This document shows positions 34,860 to 43,160 of a stretch of DNA of 64,000 bases, piece after piece. A program made the translations under genes and the position numbers. Origin of the DNA: an uncultured Paracoccaceae bacterium (GTDB lineage Bacteria; Pseudomonadota; Alphaproteobacteria; Rhodobacterales; Rhodobacteraceae); NCBI GenBank assembly GCA_947499715.1, contig CANMPL010000003.1, positions 310,001-374,000 of the forward strand, given 5' to 3'. Below the pieces are notes generated by a model. The model saw only the letters and a program-made list of their open reading frames with translations, had not been told where the DNA came from and made no database searches. How positions within the stretch are numbered: position 1 is the first letter of the stretch; each line of letters opens with the position of its first letter.

Positions 34860-35578
34860 CCCTGATTTCCGCCAACAATATCTCGGTCCAGCACAGCCAT
34901 GTCGCGGCCTTGCAAAACGTCAGCCTGACCCTTGATGCAGGCGAGATTGTCACAATCGTTGGGCCCAATGGCTCTGGCAAGTCGACGCTGCTGCGGGTCA
35001 TCATCGGGGCGCTGCAACCAGATCAAGGCACCGTCACCCGTGCACCGAACCTGCGCATCGGCTATGTGCCGCAAAAGCTCGCCATCGACGCCACGCTGCC
35101 GATGACCGTACGCCGCTTCCTCAGCCTGCCGCGCCGGATCAGCGATGCCGACGCCGATGCCGCCCTTGCCGCCGCCGGCGTCGATCACACCAGCAACCAG
35201 CAAATGGCGGCCCTTTCTGGCGGGCAATTTCAACGTGTCCTCTTGGCCCGTGCGATCCTGACGCGCCCAAATCTGTTGATCCTCGACGAAGCAACCCAAG
35301 GCCTCGACCAACCCGGATCCGCCAACTTCTACCGTCAGATCGATGCCGTGCGCCAAGACCTTGGCTGCGCTGTGCTGATGGTCAGCCACGAACTCCACGT
35401 TGTGATGTCGGCCTCGGACCGGGTCATCTGCCTCAATGGCCATATCTGTTGTGAAGGCGCGCCAGACGTCGTGACCGCCGCCCCCGCCTATCGCGAACTC
35501 TTTGGCAGCGGCACCGGTGGTGCGCTCGCCCTTTACCGTCACGACCATGACCATCACCACGATCACCATCATCACTAA
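34856..35578 (+). CDS. znuC: Zinc ABC transporter ATP-binding protein
   Basis: 240 residues. Walker A GPNGSGKST (about residues 36-44), signature LSGGQFQRVLLARAIL (about 121), Walker B LLILDEATQGLD and switch histidine in MVSHELHVV. The extreme C-terminus is a histidine/aspartate tail (HDHDHHHDHHHH) that could bind zinc and feed back on transport. Starts inside the zur stop (ATGA). An in-frame ATG at 34841 is an alternative. Confidence 0.95.
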   Translation: MTLISANNISVQHSHVAALQNVSLTLDAGEIVTIVGPNGSGKSTLLRVIIGALQPDQGTVTRAPNLRIGYVPQKLAIDATLPMTVRRFLSLPRRISDADADAALAAAGVDHTSNQQMAALSGGQFQRVLLARAILTRPNLLILDEATQGLDQPGSANFYRQIDAVRQDLGCAVLMVSHELHVVMSASDRVICLNGHICCEGAPDVVTAAPAYRELFGSGTGGALALYRHDHDHHHDHHHH

Positions 35579-35598
35579 TGTATTGTTTTCTTTCGAAT

Positions 35599-35639
35599 AT
35601 AAATATGCCCGCCGGAGGCACCGCGGGCTTTGCCCGCGG
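35599..35639. repeat. GC-rich hairpin and CCCGCCGGAGGC motif between znuC and znuB
   Basis: AAATATGCCCGCCGGAGGC is followed by a perfect hairpin CCGCGGGC-TTT-GCCCGCGG (35621-35639). The motif resembles AAATATCCCCGCCGGAGGC at 46482-46500, which forms a terminator. No T-run follows here in the operon direction, so it is more likely an RNA-processing or attenuation element or a dispersed repeat. Confidence 0.45.
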
Positions 35640-35710
35640 CCCCCTCATGTCGGGCGCGCCCCGCGCACGAGGGAGGCGGGTGGCCCCCCAAAACATAACA
35701 GGTGGTGCCC

Positions 35711-36508
35711 ATGCTTGATGACTTCCTGATCCGCGCCGCCCTTGCCGCCGTCGGTACCGCAACTGCGGCGGGCCTGATGGGTTGCTTTGTCGTCTGGCGT
35801 CGCATGGCCTATTTTGGCGATGCCACGGCCCATGCTGCTGTCCTTGGCGTCGCACTCTCGCTGGCCTTTGCCACTTCTGTTCTCTGGGGGGTTATCTTTG
35901 TTGCCGTTCTGATGGCGGTGTTGATCCATTACCTCTCTGTGCGTGGTCAGACCATCGACACCATGCTGGGGGTCCTGTCCCATGGGGCGCTTGCCATTGG
36001 TCTCGTCGCCGTCTCGCTGGTGCCGGGGTCGCGCATCGATCTTGACGCCTATCTGTTCGGAGAGGTCCTGACAGTCACCCGGATGGACGTCGCGGTGATC
36101 TGGGGCGGCACGCTTTTGGTCTCTCTGGTGATCTGGCGTCACTGGCAGGCGCTTCTGACGGCCACGCTCTCACCTGATCTGGCCTATGCCGCCGGTGTGA
36201 ACCCGCGACGCGAACAATTGATCCTGACGCTCTTGCTGGCCGTGATCGTCGCGGTGGCCATCAAGGTCGTCGGCGCCCTCTTGATCACGGCCCTTCTAAT
36301 CATCCCGGCCGCCGCCGCGCGCGGCCTGACCCGCAGCCCAGAGGCGATGGCCGCCACTTCTGTTGCCATCGGCGCGGTATCGGCCCTTGGCGGCCTACGC
36401 GCGGCAATCACCTTTGACACGCCGGTGGGACCCTCAATCGTCTGCGTCGCGCTTTTGCTATTTGTACTGGCGACAATCAGCCGAAAGTTCATGCCAAACG
36501 GCAGCTAA
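35711..36508 (+). CDS. znuB: Zinc ABC transporter permease
   Basis: 265 residues from the ATG at 35711 (AGGTGG 7 nt upstream). ABC-3 family permease with about seven helices; RRMAYFGDATAHAAVLGVALS (about residues 33-53) and LLITALLIIPAAAARGLT (about 195-212) are family signatures. Moves Zn2+ across the inner membrane with ZnuA and ZnuC. Separated from znuC by 132 bp containing a strong hairpin, unusual for this operon. Confidence 0.95.
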   Translation: MLDDFLIRAALAAVGTATAAGLMGCFVVWRRMAYFGDATAHAAVLGVALSLAFATSVLWGVIFVAVLMAVLIHYLSVRGQTIDTMLGVLSHGALAIGLVAVSLVPGSRIDLDAYLFGEVLTVTRMDVAVIWGGTLLVSLVIWRHWQALLTATLSPDLAYAAGVNPRREQLILTLLLAVIVAVAIKVVGALLITALLIIPAAAARGLTRSPEAMAATSVAIGAVSALGGLRAAITFDTPVGPSIVCVALLLFVLATISRKFMPNGS

Positions 36509-36600
36509 TTGCCGCGTCTTTGACCCGACGCTGCCATGCGATTGCCGGATTCATGCATCACCTTTAGGGCCTGTTTTGTCACCACCGAAAGGCCTGCCAG

Positions 36601-37077
36601 ATGTTTCTGCGTCCCCTGATTGCCGCCTGCGCCCTTTGCTTTGTCGCCGGCCAAGCCGCTGCATCCAACGCCTGCACGACACCTACAAACGTCAATGCCA
36701 TGGCCAGTGAGATTGCCGCAGGCGTCAATGCCAATCGCCGCGCCAATGGGCAACCATCGTTGTCGTTCAACCGTCGCCTGTCGCAGGCCGCGATGAAACA
36801 TGCCTGTGATATGTCGGTGAACGGCTTTTTCGGACACCGTGGCAGTGACGGATCGAACAGTCAGGTCCGCGTGCGTCAGGCCGGATACCGCGACTGTCTT
36901 GTCGCTGAAAACCTCGCCTGGGGTTACCCCAATTCGCAGCAAATCATCTCTGGCTGGATGAATTCCGCTGGCCACCGGAGCAATATGCTGCACCCGCGCG
37001 CCGCAGAGTTTGGTGTCGCGATCACTGACGGCCCCAAAGGCCCCAACTGGGTGCTGGTCGTTGCGCGCGGCTGCTAG
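36601..37077 (+). CDS. CAP (SCP/PR-1) domain secreted protein
   Basis: 158 residues. Sec signal MFLRPLIAACALCFVAGQAAAS. CAP motifs: MKHACDMSVNGFFGHRGSDG (about residues 65-84), LVAENLAWGY (about 100) and GWMNSAGHRSNMLHPRAAEFGVA (about 118-140), including the His and Glu of the CAP cavity. Cysteines at both ends probably form disulfides. Bacterial role unknown. Ends in a 4-nt overlap with a convergent LacI gene. Confidence 0.92.
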   Translation: MFLRPLIAACALCFVAGQAAASNACTTPTNVNAMASEIAAGVNANRRANGQPSLSFNRRLSQAAMKHACDMSVNGFFGHRGSDGSNSQVRVRQAGYRDCLVAENLAWGYPNSQQIISGWMNSAGHRSNMLHPRAAEFGVAITDGPKGPNWVLVVARGC

Positions 37078-38087
37078 GCGGGCAGATTGCCCTGAACATA
37101 GATCTTGACCGGACAGATCCCCTCATCCGGGCTCCGTTGACCCTGCGCAATTTCGATGGCGCGCAGGGCGACTTCGTCCATGTTATGGGCAAGCACCGCT
37201 TGAAAACGCCCCTCCCCTAAGGCGCGCCGCGTCGCATCTGTCACCTCATGCCCGATGATTTTCAGCGGCGAGGTCCGACTGGAAGACAGGGATGCAATCA
37301 GGTTGGGCTGGCCGCCACCTGCCAGATAGGCACCGCGCAAAACGTCGCCTTTGTTCGCCAATTCGGCGATAACACGCTTTGCGGTTTCGGGATCGCTGCC
37401 ATAGGCGCGGGGCTGTACAACCGTCAATTCTGGTCGTGCCAATCCCAATGCCTGCCGAAATCCTGACATGCGATCCAGCAAGTGCCGAAACTGCAAATGT
37501 CCCAAAAGCAGAGCAACTTCGCCCTCGCCCGGCGGGATCATCGCCGCCAGCAGATTTGCCGCCGTACGTCCCGCCGCAAAGTTGTCCTGCCCAACATAAG
37601 CATATCGTTGCGCCCGCGGCGTATCTGACACAATCGTCACCACCCGCTTACCGCTTTGCGTCAATTCATTGATGGCCTGGGTCGCATCGTCATTATCGAC
37701 CCCAACCAAAACAACCGCATCCACCTGGGCAGGCACGAGCGACAAGGCCTCATTGAGCGTGTTGGGGGCATAGGCATCGTAGCGGAACACCTCAAATGTC
37801 GACCCGACGAACCGGTCACGCTGGGTCATGGCAATCGTCTTGTCGTGGATAACTTCAAAGAACGGGTTCGTTCCTTCTGGAAGGATAAGTGCAATGCTTT
37901 GATTTTCAACAATTTTACGCGCCGAAAGCGATGATGGCGCATATCCAAGCGTCCGCATGGCCTCTTCAACCCGCCGTACGGTTTCCTGTCGCACACCGTT
38001 ACGCCCGTTCAAAACACGATCCACTGTGGACCGCGACAGGCCGCTGAGTGCTGCAACATCGCCCATTCGTGCTTTTTTGTCAGTCAT
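37074..38087 (-). CDS. LacI-family transcriptional regulator
   Basis: 337 residues. N-terminal HTH: MGDVAALSGLSRSTVDRVLNGRNGVRQETVRRVEEAMRTLGY with hinge ALGYAPSSLSARKI. The rest is a periplasmic-binding-like sensor domain (NPFFEVIHDKTIAM, HLQFRHLLDRMSGFRQAL, KIIGHEVTDATRRALGEG). It responds to a sugar or related ligand. It has no sugar operon next to it; a long AT-rich non-coding tract lies upstream and may hold its operator. Confidence 0.93.
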   Translation of the reverse strand: MTDKKARMGDVAALSGLSRSTVDRVLNGRNGVRQETVRRVEEAMRTLGYAPSSLSARKIVENQSIALILPEGTNPFFEVIHDKTIAMTQRDRFVGSTFEVFRYDAYAPNTLNEALSLVPAQVDAVVLVGVDNDDATQAINELTQSGKRVVTIVSDTPRAQRYAYVGQDNFAAGRTAANLLAAMIPPGEGEVALLLGHLQFRHLLDRMSGFRQALGLARPELTVVQPRAYGSDPETAKRVIAELANKGDVLRGAYLAGGGQPNLIASLSSSRTSPLKIIGHEVTDATRRALGEGRFQAVLAHNMDEVALRAIEIAQGQRSPDEGICPVKIYVQGNLPA

Positions 38088-38937
38088 TCTCCACCCTTAG
38101 CGCGCACAACATTGTTTGACATTGGCGCAAATTCACCCAAACATAAGCAAGCACAGGAATCGCGGGGAATTCTGACACAAAAGCATCATTTTTTCGTGGG
38201 TTGTTCATTCCACACATTTTATCGCAACCCGCTAACACCGTGATTATTCGTTATTTTGGCCGCGTAGACGCGAAAATTGTCTTAAGATACGCGACCAATC
38301 ACCACATTAATGATTGCTTTGCGCCAGAACTTGAAATAATTACATCATTACTCACATAGGTTCACTCACAAACCTTCACGTGAATACCGCCCTGACGGTG
38401 CTTAACACTCTCCACACACATACCCAGTTCGGCACTGTCAGGGCACACCTTGCCCTTTGTGCATGGAAGAGCGCATTGCTATATCATTGATTTACAACCA
38501 GTTTGCGAATAATCAACTGGCCCGCAAGGCTATTCTCGCGCAACTGTCATTTCGCGAAAAGCCTCCCTTCTCTTCCCGTGCACCCGACGTGACAGACTGA
38601 ATGGAATTGCGTCATTTTCGCGCAAACCCAATAGGTTGGTTGCAGAAGACGGATCTTCTCAACCCAATGCCCCTCCAAGATAAAACCGCGCGTTGAAAGG
38701 CCACTCTACGAACCGCAAGACGCTCAATTTCTCAAAACGCGGGAATGGGCCGGTTGACGCGTTCAAGGGGTCCAATTTCGAATTTTCTACACGCCTACGC
38801 CTTTGGCAAAGCTGCCCCCCACAACTGCGATGAAATGTTACAAGCGAATTTCGTAAGCCATCGTCACAACGATTCTCGAGCGTCGTGCTGGCGTACATGA
38901 CCCGCACCACAAACGATCCAAGAATATAAAATGAAAT
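38088..38937. other. 850-bp gene-poor, AT-richer region
   Basis: No convincing ORF on either strand; the 83-aa ORF at 38659-38910 looks random. Composition is visibly more AT-rich than neighbouring coding DNA on the LacI side. Contains a perfect palindrome TTCACGTGAA (38375-38384) and a 13-bp inverted repeat (38389-38444). Holds the LacI promoter; the rest could encode an unrecognised small RNA. Confidence 0.6.
38389..38444. repeat. Inverted repeat, 13-bp arms with 30-nt loop
   Basis: GCCCTGACGGTGC (38389-38401) pairs with GCACTGTCAGGGC (38432-38444), one position being a G-T wobble. A TTCACGTGAA palindrome lies 4 bp to its left. Strong RNA hairpin or protein site in the LacI upstream region. 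Confidence 0.55.
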
Positions 38938-39011
38938 GGTGCCCAGGGGCGGAATCGAACCACCGACACGAGGATTTTCAATCCACTGCTCTACCCCTGA
39001 GCTACCCGGGC
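38938..39011 (-). tRNA. tRNA-Phe (GAA)
   Basis: Minus strand GCCCGGGTAGCTCAG at the 5' end, anticodon loop TTGAAAA (anticodon GAA), T-arm GGTTCGATTCC and encoded CCA. Acceptor stem pairs fully with one G-U. The anticodon stem GTGGA/TCCTC has one U-U mismatch at its second pair. Confidence 0.96.
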
Positions 39012-39131
39012 ACCGGGATGGCCAAGGCCATCGGGTAGCGGGGTTTTAGTGGGACATATCAGAGGTGTCCAGCGTGAAATGGCGGAAAATTCATTGCCAG
39101 TGCAGAAACCACCGAACGGTCGCAATCAGGG

Positions 39132-39194
39132 ATGCACAACCCATACGCAAACCATGCAGAAACCATACACATACCATGTGCATCAAAGTCCTAA
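39132..39194 (-). repeat. 63-bp intergenic iteron element, copy B
   Basis: Reverse complement begins TTAGGACTTTGATGC and carries three 11-bp units of the ATGGTTTcTGC type. Ungapped alignment with copy A (9447-9509) gives 52 of 63 identical positions by my count. It follows the yacG stop by about 16 bp on the same strand. Confidence 0.6.
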
Positions 39195-39209
39195 CGGGCG
39201 TTAACCCCG

Positions 39210-39392
39210 CTAGTGCGCCGTGTCATCGGTGGGCAGGGCGGGAGGCGCATCGTCGGGGTCATCGCTATCGGATGCGGGGATCGCATAAGACCCCGTGAGC
39301 CATTTTGCCAGGTCAACATCCGCACAGCGCTTGGAACAGAACGGACGATACTTGGCATCGGTCGGACGGGCGCAGATCGGGCAATCGCTCAT
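39210..39392 (-). CDS. yacG: DNA gyrase inhibitor/zinc-binding protein YacG
   Basis: 60 residues. [10 protein letters not shown] and FCSKRCADVDLAKWLTGSYAIP give the four-cysteine zinc finger (C4, C7, C19, C23) and the YacG W-L-x-G-x-Y consensus. The acidic tail is disordered. YacG inhibits gyrase in E. coli. Starts in the stop codon of the RNase E/G gene (ATGA). Confidence 0.93.
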   Translation of the reverse strand: MSDCPICARPTDAKYRPFCSKRCADVDLAKWLTGSYAIPASDSDDPDDAPPALPTDDTAH

Positions 39393-40414
39393 GTCGTCAG
39401 CCCCGTAAACGGGCGGCGCTCGCGTTTGCGTTGCAGCTCAAAACAGCCCATCGGTGTCCACCCCACCAAAGAGGTCTCGATCCCGTCGGCCTTGAACCCC
39501 GCGCGCAGGGATTGTTCGACCTGTTTGCGGTGTGCCTTCGACATCGGCGCAAAGTCCACGGTAATCTGGCCACCCAGACCGCGCAGCCGCAGCGCGCGCG
39601 GCAGCGCCCGGCTCGCGGCCAGATTGGCCTTGAGTGCCGCTGCGGGCGAAGTATCGCCGCCGGTGTTGACGTCCACCGCCACCAAAGCGCGGGTCGGTTC
39701 GACATACATTGTGCCGCCGTCAAGCGGGACCAGCGGGTGGTTGAGGTCTTCGATCTGATCAAGCACGCCCAGATGCGCAAAGCTGCCATCCTCTGTCACC
39801 ACCTCTGCCGGGGCGACCCACTCCCGCCACGCCAGAAGGTGCGGGCCATCGCCTTCGGTCAGGGCCTCGGGCGTTGTCCCTTCGGCATCTGCGAGTACGG
39901 CATCAGCAAGCGCCACCATGGCAGATATATCGTCAGAGATCGCGTCATCATCCGCAGCAGCGCAGGAGGAGCGCAGGATCAGACCATAGTCGGCATCATA
40001 GGTTTCGTTGATCAAAAGGCGCAGGCGATCAATGGTATCGTCGTCGGCGATCTGGCGGCTGATATTGGCCCCCGGCTTGCCCGGCGTGACAATGGCGTAG
40101 CGGCTTTTGAACAAGACCCGGTCGGTCACGGGGATGGCCTTGCCGCCTTCGGCATAGCCCGTGACCTGCACCAGCAACGGCTGACCGGGGCGCAGGCCCT
40201 TACCGGCCCGCAGGAACGCGGTGACGCCGTCGGGCAGACGCAACATCATGCCACCCTGCCCCTTCAAGGGCCGGTCACAGATGCCGCGAAAAATCGCACC
40301 CGGGCGCGGGGCGTTTGCGTCATCAATCAACAGATCATCAAGCTTGCCATCCACAAGGCGGGCCGCGGCCTCTGCCCCATTCAGGTGATCCAGTACAATT
40401 GTGCGACCCTTCAT
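39389..40414 (-). CDS. Ribonuclease E/G family protein (short form)
   Basis: 341 residues, shorter than RNase G (about 490). The N-terminal S1-like region is reduced; the catalytic core keeps [22 protein letters not shown] (about residues 234-255), which contains the DVN metal-binding residues, and [17 protein letters not shown] (about 278-294) with the second catalytic aspartate. The C-terminal zinc-link region is absent. Probably a 5'-sensing endonuclease variant conserved beside maf and yacG in alphaproteobacteria. ATGA overlaps on both sides make a tight operon. Confidence 0.88.
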   Translation of the reverse strand: MKGRTIVLDHLNGAEAAARLVDGKLDDLLIDDANAPRPGAIFRGICDRPLKGQGGMMLRLPDGVTAFLRAGKGLRPGQPLLVQVTGYAEGGKAIPVTDRVLFKSRYAIVTPGKPGANISRQIADDDTIDRLRLLINETYDADYGLILRSSCAAADDDAISDDISAMVALADAVLADAEGTTPEALTEGDGPHLLAWREWVAPAEVVTEDGSFAHLGVLDQIEDLNHPLVPLDGGTMYVEPTRALVAVDVNTGGDTSPAAALKANLAASRALPRALRLRGLGGQITVDFAPMSKAHRKQVEQSLRAGFKADGIETSLVGWTPMGCFELQRKRERRPFTGLTT

Positions 40415-41016
40415 GCCAAGCCTTTCGTGACGGGGTATCCTGCGGCGGTGAGTAACCCGGCGCTCTCCGGCAGCGGTAATCCCATGACCGCGTGAAAGCT
40501 ACCGTTCAGCCAGAGAATGAACATGGACGCGGGCCCTTGAATGGCATAGCCGCCCGCCTTGCCCTGCCAATCCTTGGTGGCCAGATACCAGTCAATCTCT
40601 GCCTGCGACAGGCGTTTGACCGCAACAGACGTTTGCACGTCCTTTTGCCAGATCTTGTCGCCACGTTTGACCGCAACAGAGGTGATGACCTTGTGACGCC
40701 GGCCGGACAGCAATTGCAGGAATTGCGCGGCCTCGGCAGCATCAGCGGGTTTGCCCATGATCCGGCGCCCAAGGGCCACGGTGGTATCGGCGCAAAGCAC
40801 AACCTCATCATCCGAAATCGCAACGGCTGCGGCTTTCTCGGCAGCGATCCGATTGACATAGTCGCGCGGCAGTTCGCCCTTGTGAGGGTCTTCGTCGATA
40901 TCGGGTGGGCGCACGGCGTGGGGTGTCACGCCGATTTGCGCAAGCAGTTCCAGACGCCGGGGCGACCCAGAGCCGAGGATCAGTTTGAGGTCAGGGTCGG
41001 GCGTGCGGGTCGTCAT
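40411..41016 (-). CDS. maf: Maf-family nucleotide pyrophosphatase
   Basis: 201 residues from the ATG at 41016; an ATG at 41040 is disfavoured because it sits in a hairpin. [19 protein letters not shown] (about residues 12-30) is the Maf substrate loop, and [19 protein letters not shown] the catalytic segment. [14 protein letters not shown] is the third motif. Hydrolyses non-canonical or bulk NTPs (dTTP/UTP type likely) and can arrest septation. Downstream ATGA overlap with the RNase gene. Confidence 0.92.
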   Translation of the reverse strand: MTTRTPDPDLKLILGSGSPRRLELLAQIGVTPHAVRPPDIDEDPHKGELPRDYVNRIAAEKAAAVAISDDEVVLCADTTVALGRRIMGKPADAAEAAQFLQLLSGRRHKVITSVAVKRGDKIWQKDVQTSVAVKRLSQAEIDWYLATKDWQGKAGGYAIQGPASMFILWLNGSFHAVMGLPLPESAGLLTAAGYPVTKGLA

Positions 41017-41039
41017 CAAAACACCCGTCCGCAGCCGCA

Positions 41040-41095
41040 TTTGGCCACGCGGGCCAAACGCTTACCTGCGGTGGTCGCAAACAAGGTTTGCGACC
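41040..41095 (-). promoter_or_regulatory. Two perfect hairpins between infA and maf
   Basis: GGTCGCAAAC/GTTTGCGACC with a 3-nt loop (41073-41095) begins in the infA stop codon, and TTTGGCC/GGCCAAA with a 5-nt loop (41040-41058) follows. No U-run, so attenuation, 3'-end protection or RNase processing of the operon is more likely than simple termination. Confidence 0.55.
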
Positions 41096-41313
41096 TACTT
41101 AAACCGGTAATTGATCCGACCTTTGGTCAAATCATAGGGGGTCATTTCGACCTGCACCTTGTCGCCTGCCAGAACCCGGATGCGGTTCTTGCGCATCTTG
41201 CCTGCCGTATGTGCGATGATCTCATGGCCGTTCTCAAGTTCGACCCGGAATGTCGCATTCGGCAAAAGTTCCTTCACGACACCGGGGAATTCGAGAATAT
41301 CTTCCTTGGCCAT
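41095..41313 (-). CDS. infA: Translation initiation factor IF-1
   Basis: 72 residues from the ATG at 41313 (AGGAG 5 nt upstream). [39 protein letters not shown] and [11 protein letters not shown] are the IF-1 OB-fold signatures. Binds the 30S A site during initiation. First gene of the infA-maf-RNase-yacG run. Confidence 0.98.
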   Translation of the reverse strand: MAKEDILEFPGVVKELLPNATFRVELENGHEIIAHTAGKMRKNRIRVLAGDKVQVEMTPYDLTKGRINYRFK

Positions 41314-41457
41314 GTGGTCTCCTGTCAAAAATCTGCGCTTTTTGCGCGGGGCTTAAATGCGCCTGAATGCCAGAAATATCAAGTGGAAAGGCAGCGAGGG
41401 GGTGTTTTTGCCAAGAAACCTGACGCAAGGTGACAGCAAGAGATAGGGGGAAGGCGC

Positions 41458-42213
41458 ATGTGTTGGTCTATGGGGGCCTCTGTTGGCATGTCGGCGGTCG
41501 GGATTGCCGCGACAGGATATCTGATCGCCAAGGGCAAGCCTGCGCCGATGTGGCTGCCGGTTGCCTATTTCACCGCGATGGAGGTTTTGCAGGCGGTGTC
41601 CTATCCGGTGGTGAACCAATGCGAGTTGAAATCGAACCAACTGGTCACGCTATTGGGCTATATTCACATCGCGTTTCAGCCGCTTTTCTTTAACATCCTG
41701 TGCCTGTTTGCCCTGCCGGTGGCCTATGCACATCGCATCCGTCTGCCGGTTTTGGGCCTCTGTCTGGTGTCCGCCGCGGGGTCGCTTGCGATGCTCTATC
41801 CTTCTGAATCGGCTGGATTATGTGACACGGACCGGATGATGTGTGCGGATCGCATGTGCACCTATATCGGCGAATGGCATCTGGCCTGGGAATTGCCGTT
41901 TAACGGTTGGGGCAATGAATTCCGGCATCATTGGTTCTTATGGATCGCAGAGGATGGCTTCATCGCTTATCAGGCCGCGTTCTTCTTCATGCCGATGATC
42001 TACGGCGCCTATCGGCTCGCCTTGTATTTCTATTTCACCGGGCCGTTTTTGGTGCAATTCCTGACCGATAACCTTGATGAGCAGCCCGCCGTCTGGTGCC
42101 TGCTGTCCATCGCGATGCTGATTATCCTGCTGACGCCCAAGGTCTGGCCGTGGTTCACCGTGGCGCGGGCACCTTTATGGATGCGCTGGGTGGATCGGTC
42201 ACAAAGCCGTTAG
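41458..42213 (+). CDS. DUF5765-type integral membrane protein
   Basis: 251 residues with six to seven helices. MCWSMGASVGMSAVGIAATGY at the N-terminus and the conserved polar loop TDRMMCADRMCTYIGEWHLAWELPFNG (shortened here) recall DUF5765, a Rhodobacterales family. No signal peptide. Function unknown. Its 3' end overlaps that of the convergent nitrilase gene by 15 bp. Confidence 0.8.
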   Translation: MCWSMGASVGMSAVGIAATGYLIAKGKPAPMWLPVAYFTAMEVLQAVSYPVVNQCELKSNQLVTLLGYIHIAFQPLFFNILCLFALPVAYAHRIRLPVLGLCLVSAAGSLAMLYPSESAGLCDTDRMMCADRMCTYIGEWHLAWELPFNGWGNEFRHHWFLWIAEDGFIAYQAAFFFMPMIYGAYRLALYFYFTGPFLVQFLTDNLDEQPAVWCLLSIAMLIILLTPKVWPWFTVARAPLWMRWVDRSQSR

Positions 42214-43071
42214 GTTGGTCGTCACGCCGGTCTGCATGGGCCAGTCGGCATAATTGCCGACCTGCCCTGATTTGCGCGCCTGTGCGATTTGGGCGGGGTC
42301 AACAGTCGCGTAGGTCCAGCCAGCCACATCGGTGTCGCCTTGCGTGATGATGCCATCGGGGGGCAGGCCATAGTCCGGCGGACAAAACACCCCGGCCCGC
42401 CCGGTGTTCACATTGACCACATCGCAGTCCGGCACGTTGCCTACAAGCGGTGCCTGGACGATCAGGCATTGCCCCTCGATCGCGCGGGCACGGGCCGACT
42501 GGCGCACCCGAGTTTGGCCGGCGGGGAATTCGGTGCAGGACGGCACAAGGATCATATCCGCCCCGGCCGAGATCAGTTGACGGGCCAGCAGGGGAAATTC
42601 GCTGTCGTAGCAGATCAGGATGCCAATCCGCCCAAGGGGCGTGTCAAAAAGCGTCAGCGCATCGCCCCCGGTGATCTGCATGTCACGGCGTTCATAGGGC
42701 GTGGGGATAATCTTGGACTGCGTGCCAACTGCGCCGATGGGCAGGCACAGATGGGCGGCGTTGACATATGCCCCGTCGATCATTTGCGCGACAGACCCCG
42801 CCAGAAGCGTGATGCCATGACGTTGCGCCAATGTGCTGTGCAGCGCGACCCAGTCTTCCGCCCGCGCAGCCATGGCATCGCGCCACGCGACAGGGCCGGG
42901 ATCCGCACCGGGCGTGCCGATCAGAGCGGCCTCAATCCCGGCGTATTCGGGGAAGACCGCAAGCTCGGCCCCGCGCGCCCGTGCCTCCGCGACCCATGCG
43001 TCAAGCTTGGCGTGCAGCGCGTCCCACGTCGGGTGCCATTGCGGCTGATAGGCGGCGGTCGCGATCTTCAT
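42199..43071 (-). CDS. Carbon-nitrogen hydrolase (nitrilase superfamily)
   Basis: 290 residues from the ATG at 43071. Catalytic triad: Glu in LAVFPEYAG (about residue 44), Lys in TQSKIIPTPYERRD (about 127) and Cys in GILICYDSEFP (about 161). Hydrolyses an amide or nitrile. Related enzymes occur fused to a GNAT acetyltransferase; here a GNAT gene lies just upstream with a 29-residue membrane peptide between, so the two probably act on one pathway. Confidence 0.92.
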   Translation of the reverse strand: MKIATAAYQPQWHPTWDALHAKLDAWVAEARARGAELAVFPEYAGIEAALIGTPGADPGPVAWRDAMAARAEDWVALHSTLAQRHGITLLAGSVAQMIDGAYVNAAHLCLPIGAVGTQSKIIPTPYERRDMQITGGDALTLFDTPLGRIGILICYDSEFPLLARQLISAGADMILVPSCTEFPAGQTRVRQSARARAIEGQCLIVQAPLVGNVPDCDVVNVNTGRAGVFCPPDYGLPPDGIITQGDTDVAGWTYATVDPAQIAQARKSGQVGNYADWPMQTGVTTNLTAL

Positions 43072-43160
43072 CAGATATAACTTAACCACAAGACCAGCGG
43101 CGCGGCCAAGGCAATCACCGCGAGCCCAAGCAGAACCAGAAGGAGCTTTTGCCGCCTCAT
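43071..43160 (-). CDS. 29-residue single-pass membrane peptide
   Basis: ATG at 43160 overlaps the GNAT stop (ATGA) and its TGA overlaps the nitrilase ATG (TGATG). Sequence MRRQKLLLVLLGLAVIALAA continues with PLVLWLSYI: a positively charged start and one transmembrane helix. The double coupling is strong evidence of translation. Too short for the ORF track in this frame. May anchor or chaperone the nitrilase. Confidence 0.7.
   Translation of the reverse strand: MRRQKLLLVLLGLAVIALAAPLVLWLSYI

Noticed and set aside
38362-38421. 19-aa minus-strand ORF (MCVESVKHRQ...) as a leader peptide
   Set aside because: Weak ribosome site and it lies across the inverted repeat; no downstream gene it could control closely.
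38659-38910. 83-aa ORF on the minus strand in the gene-poor tract
   Set aside because: No ribosome site, no recognisable motif and irregular composition; probably chance.
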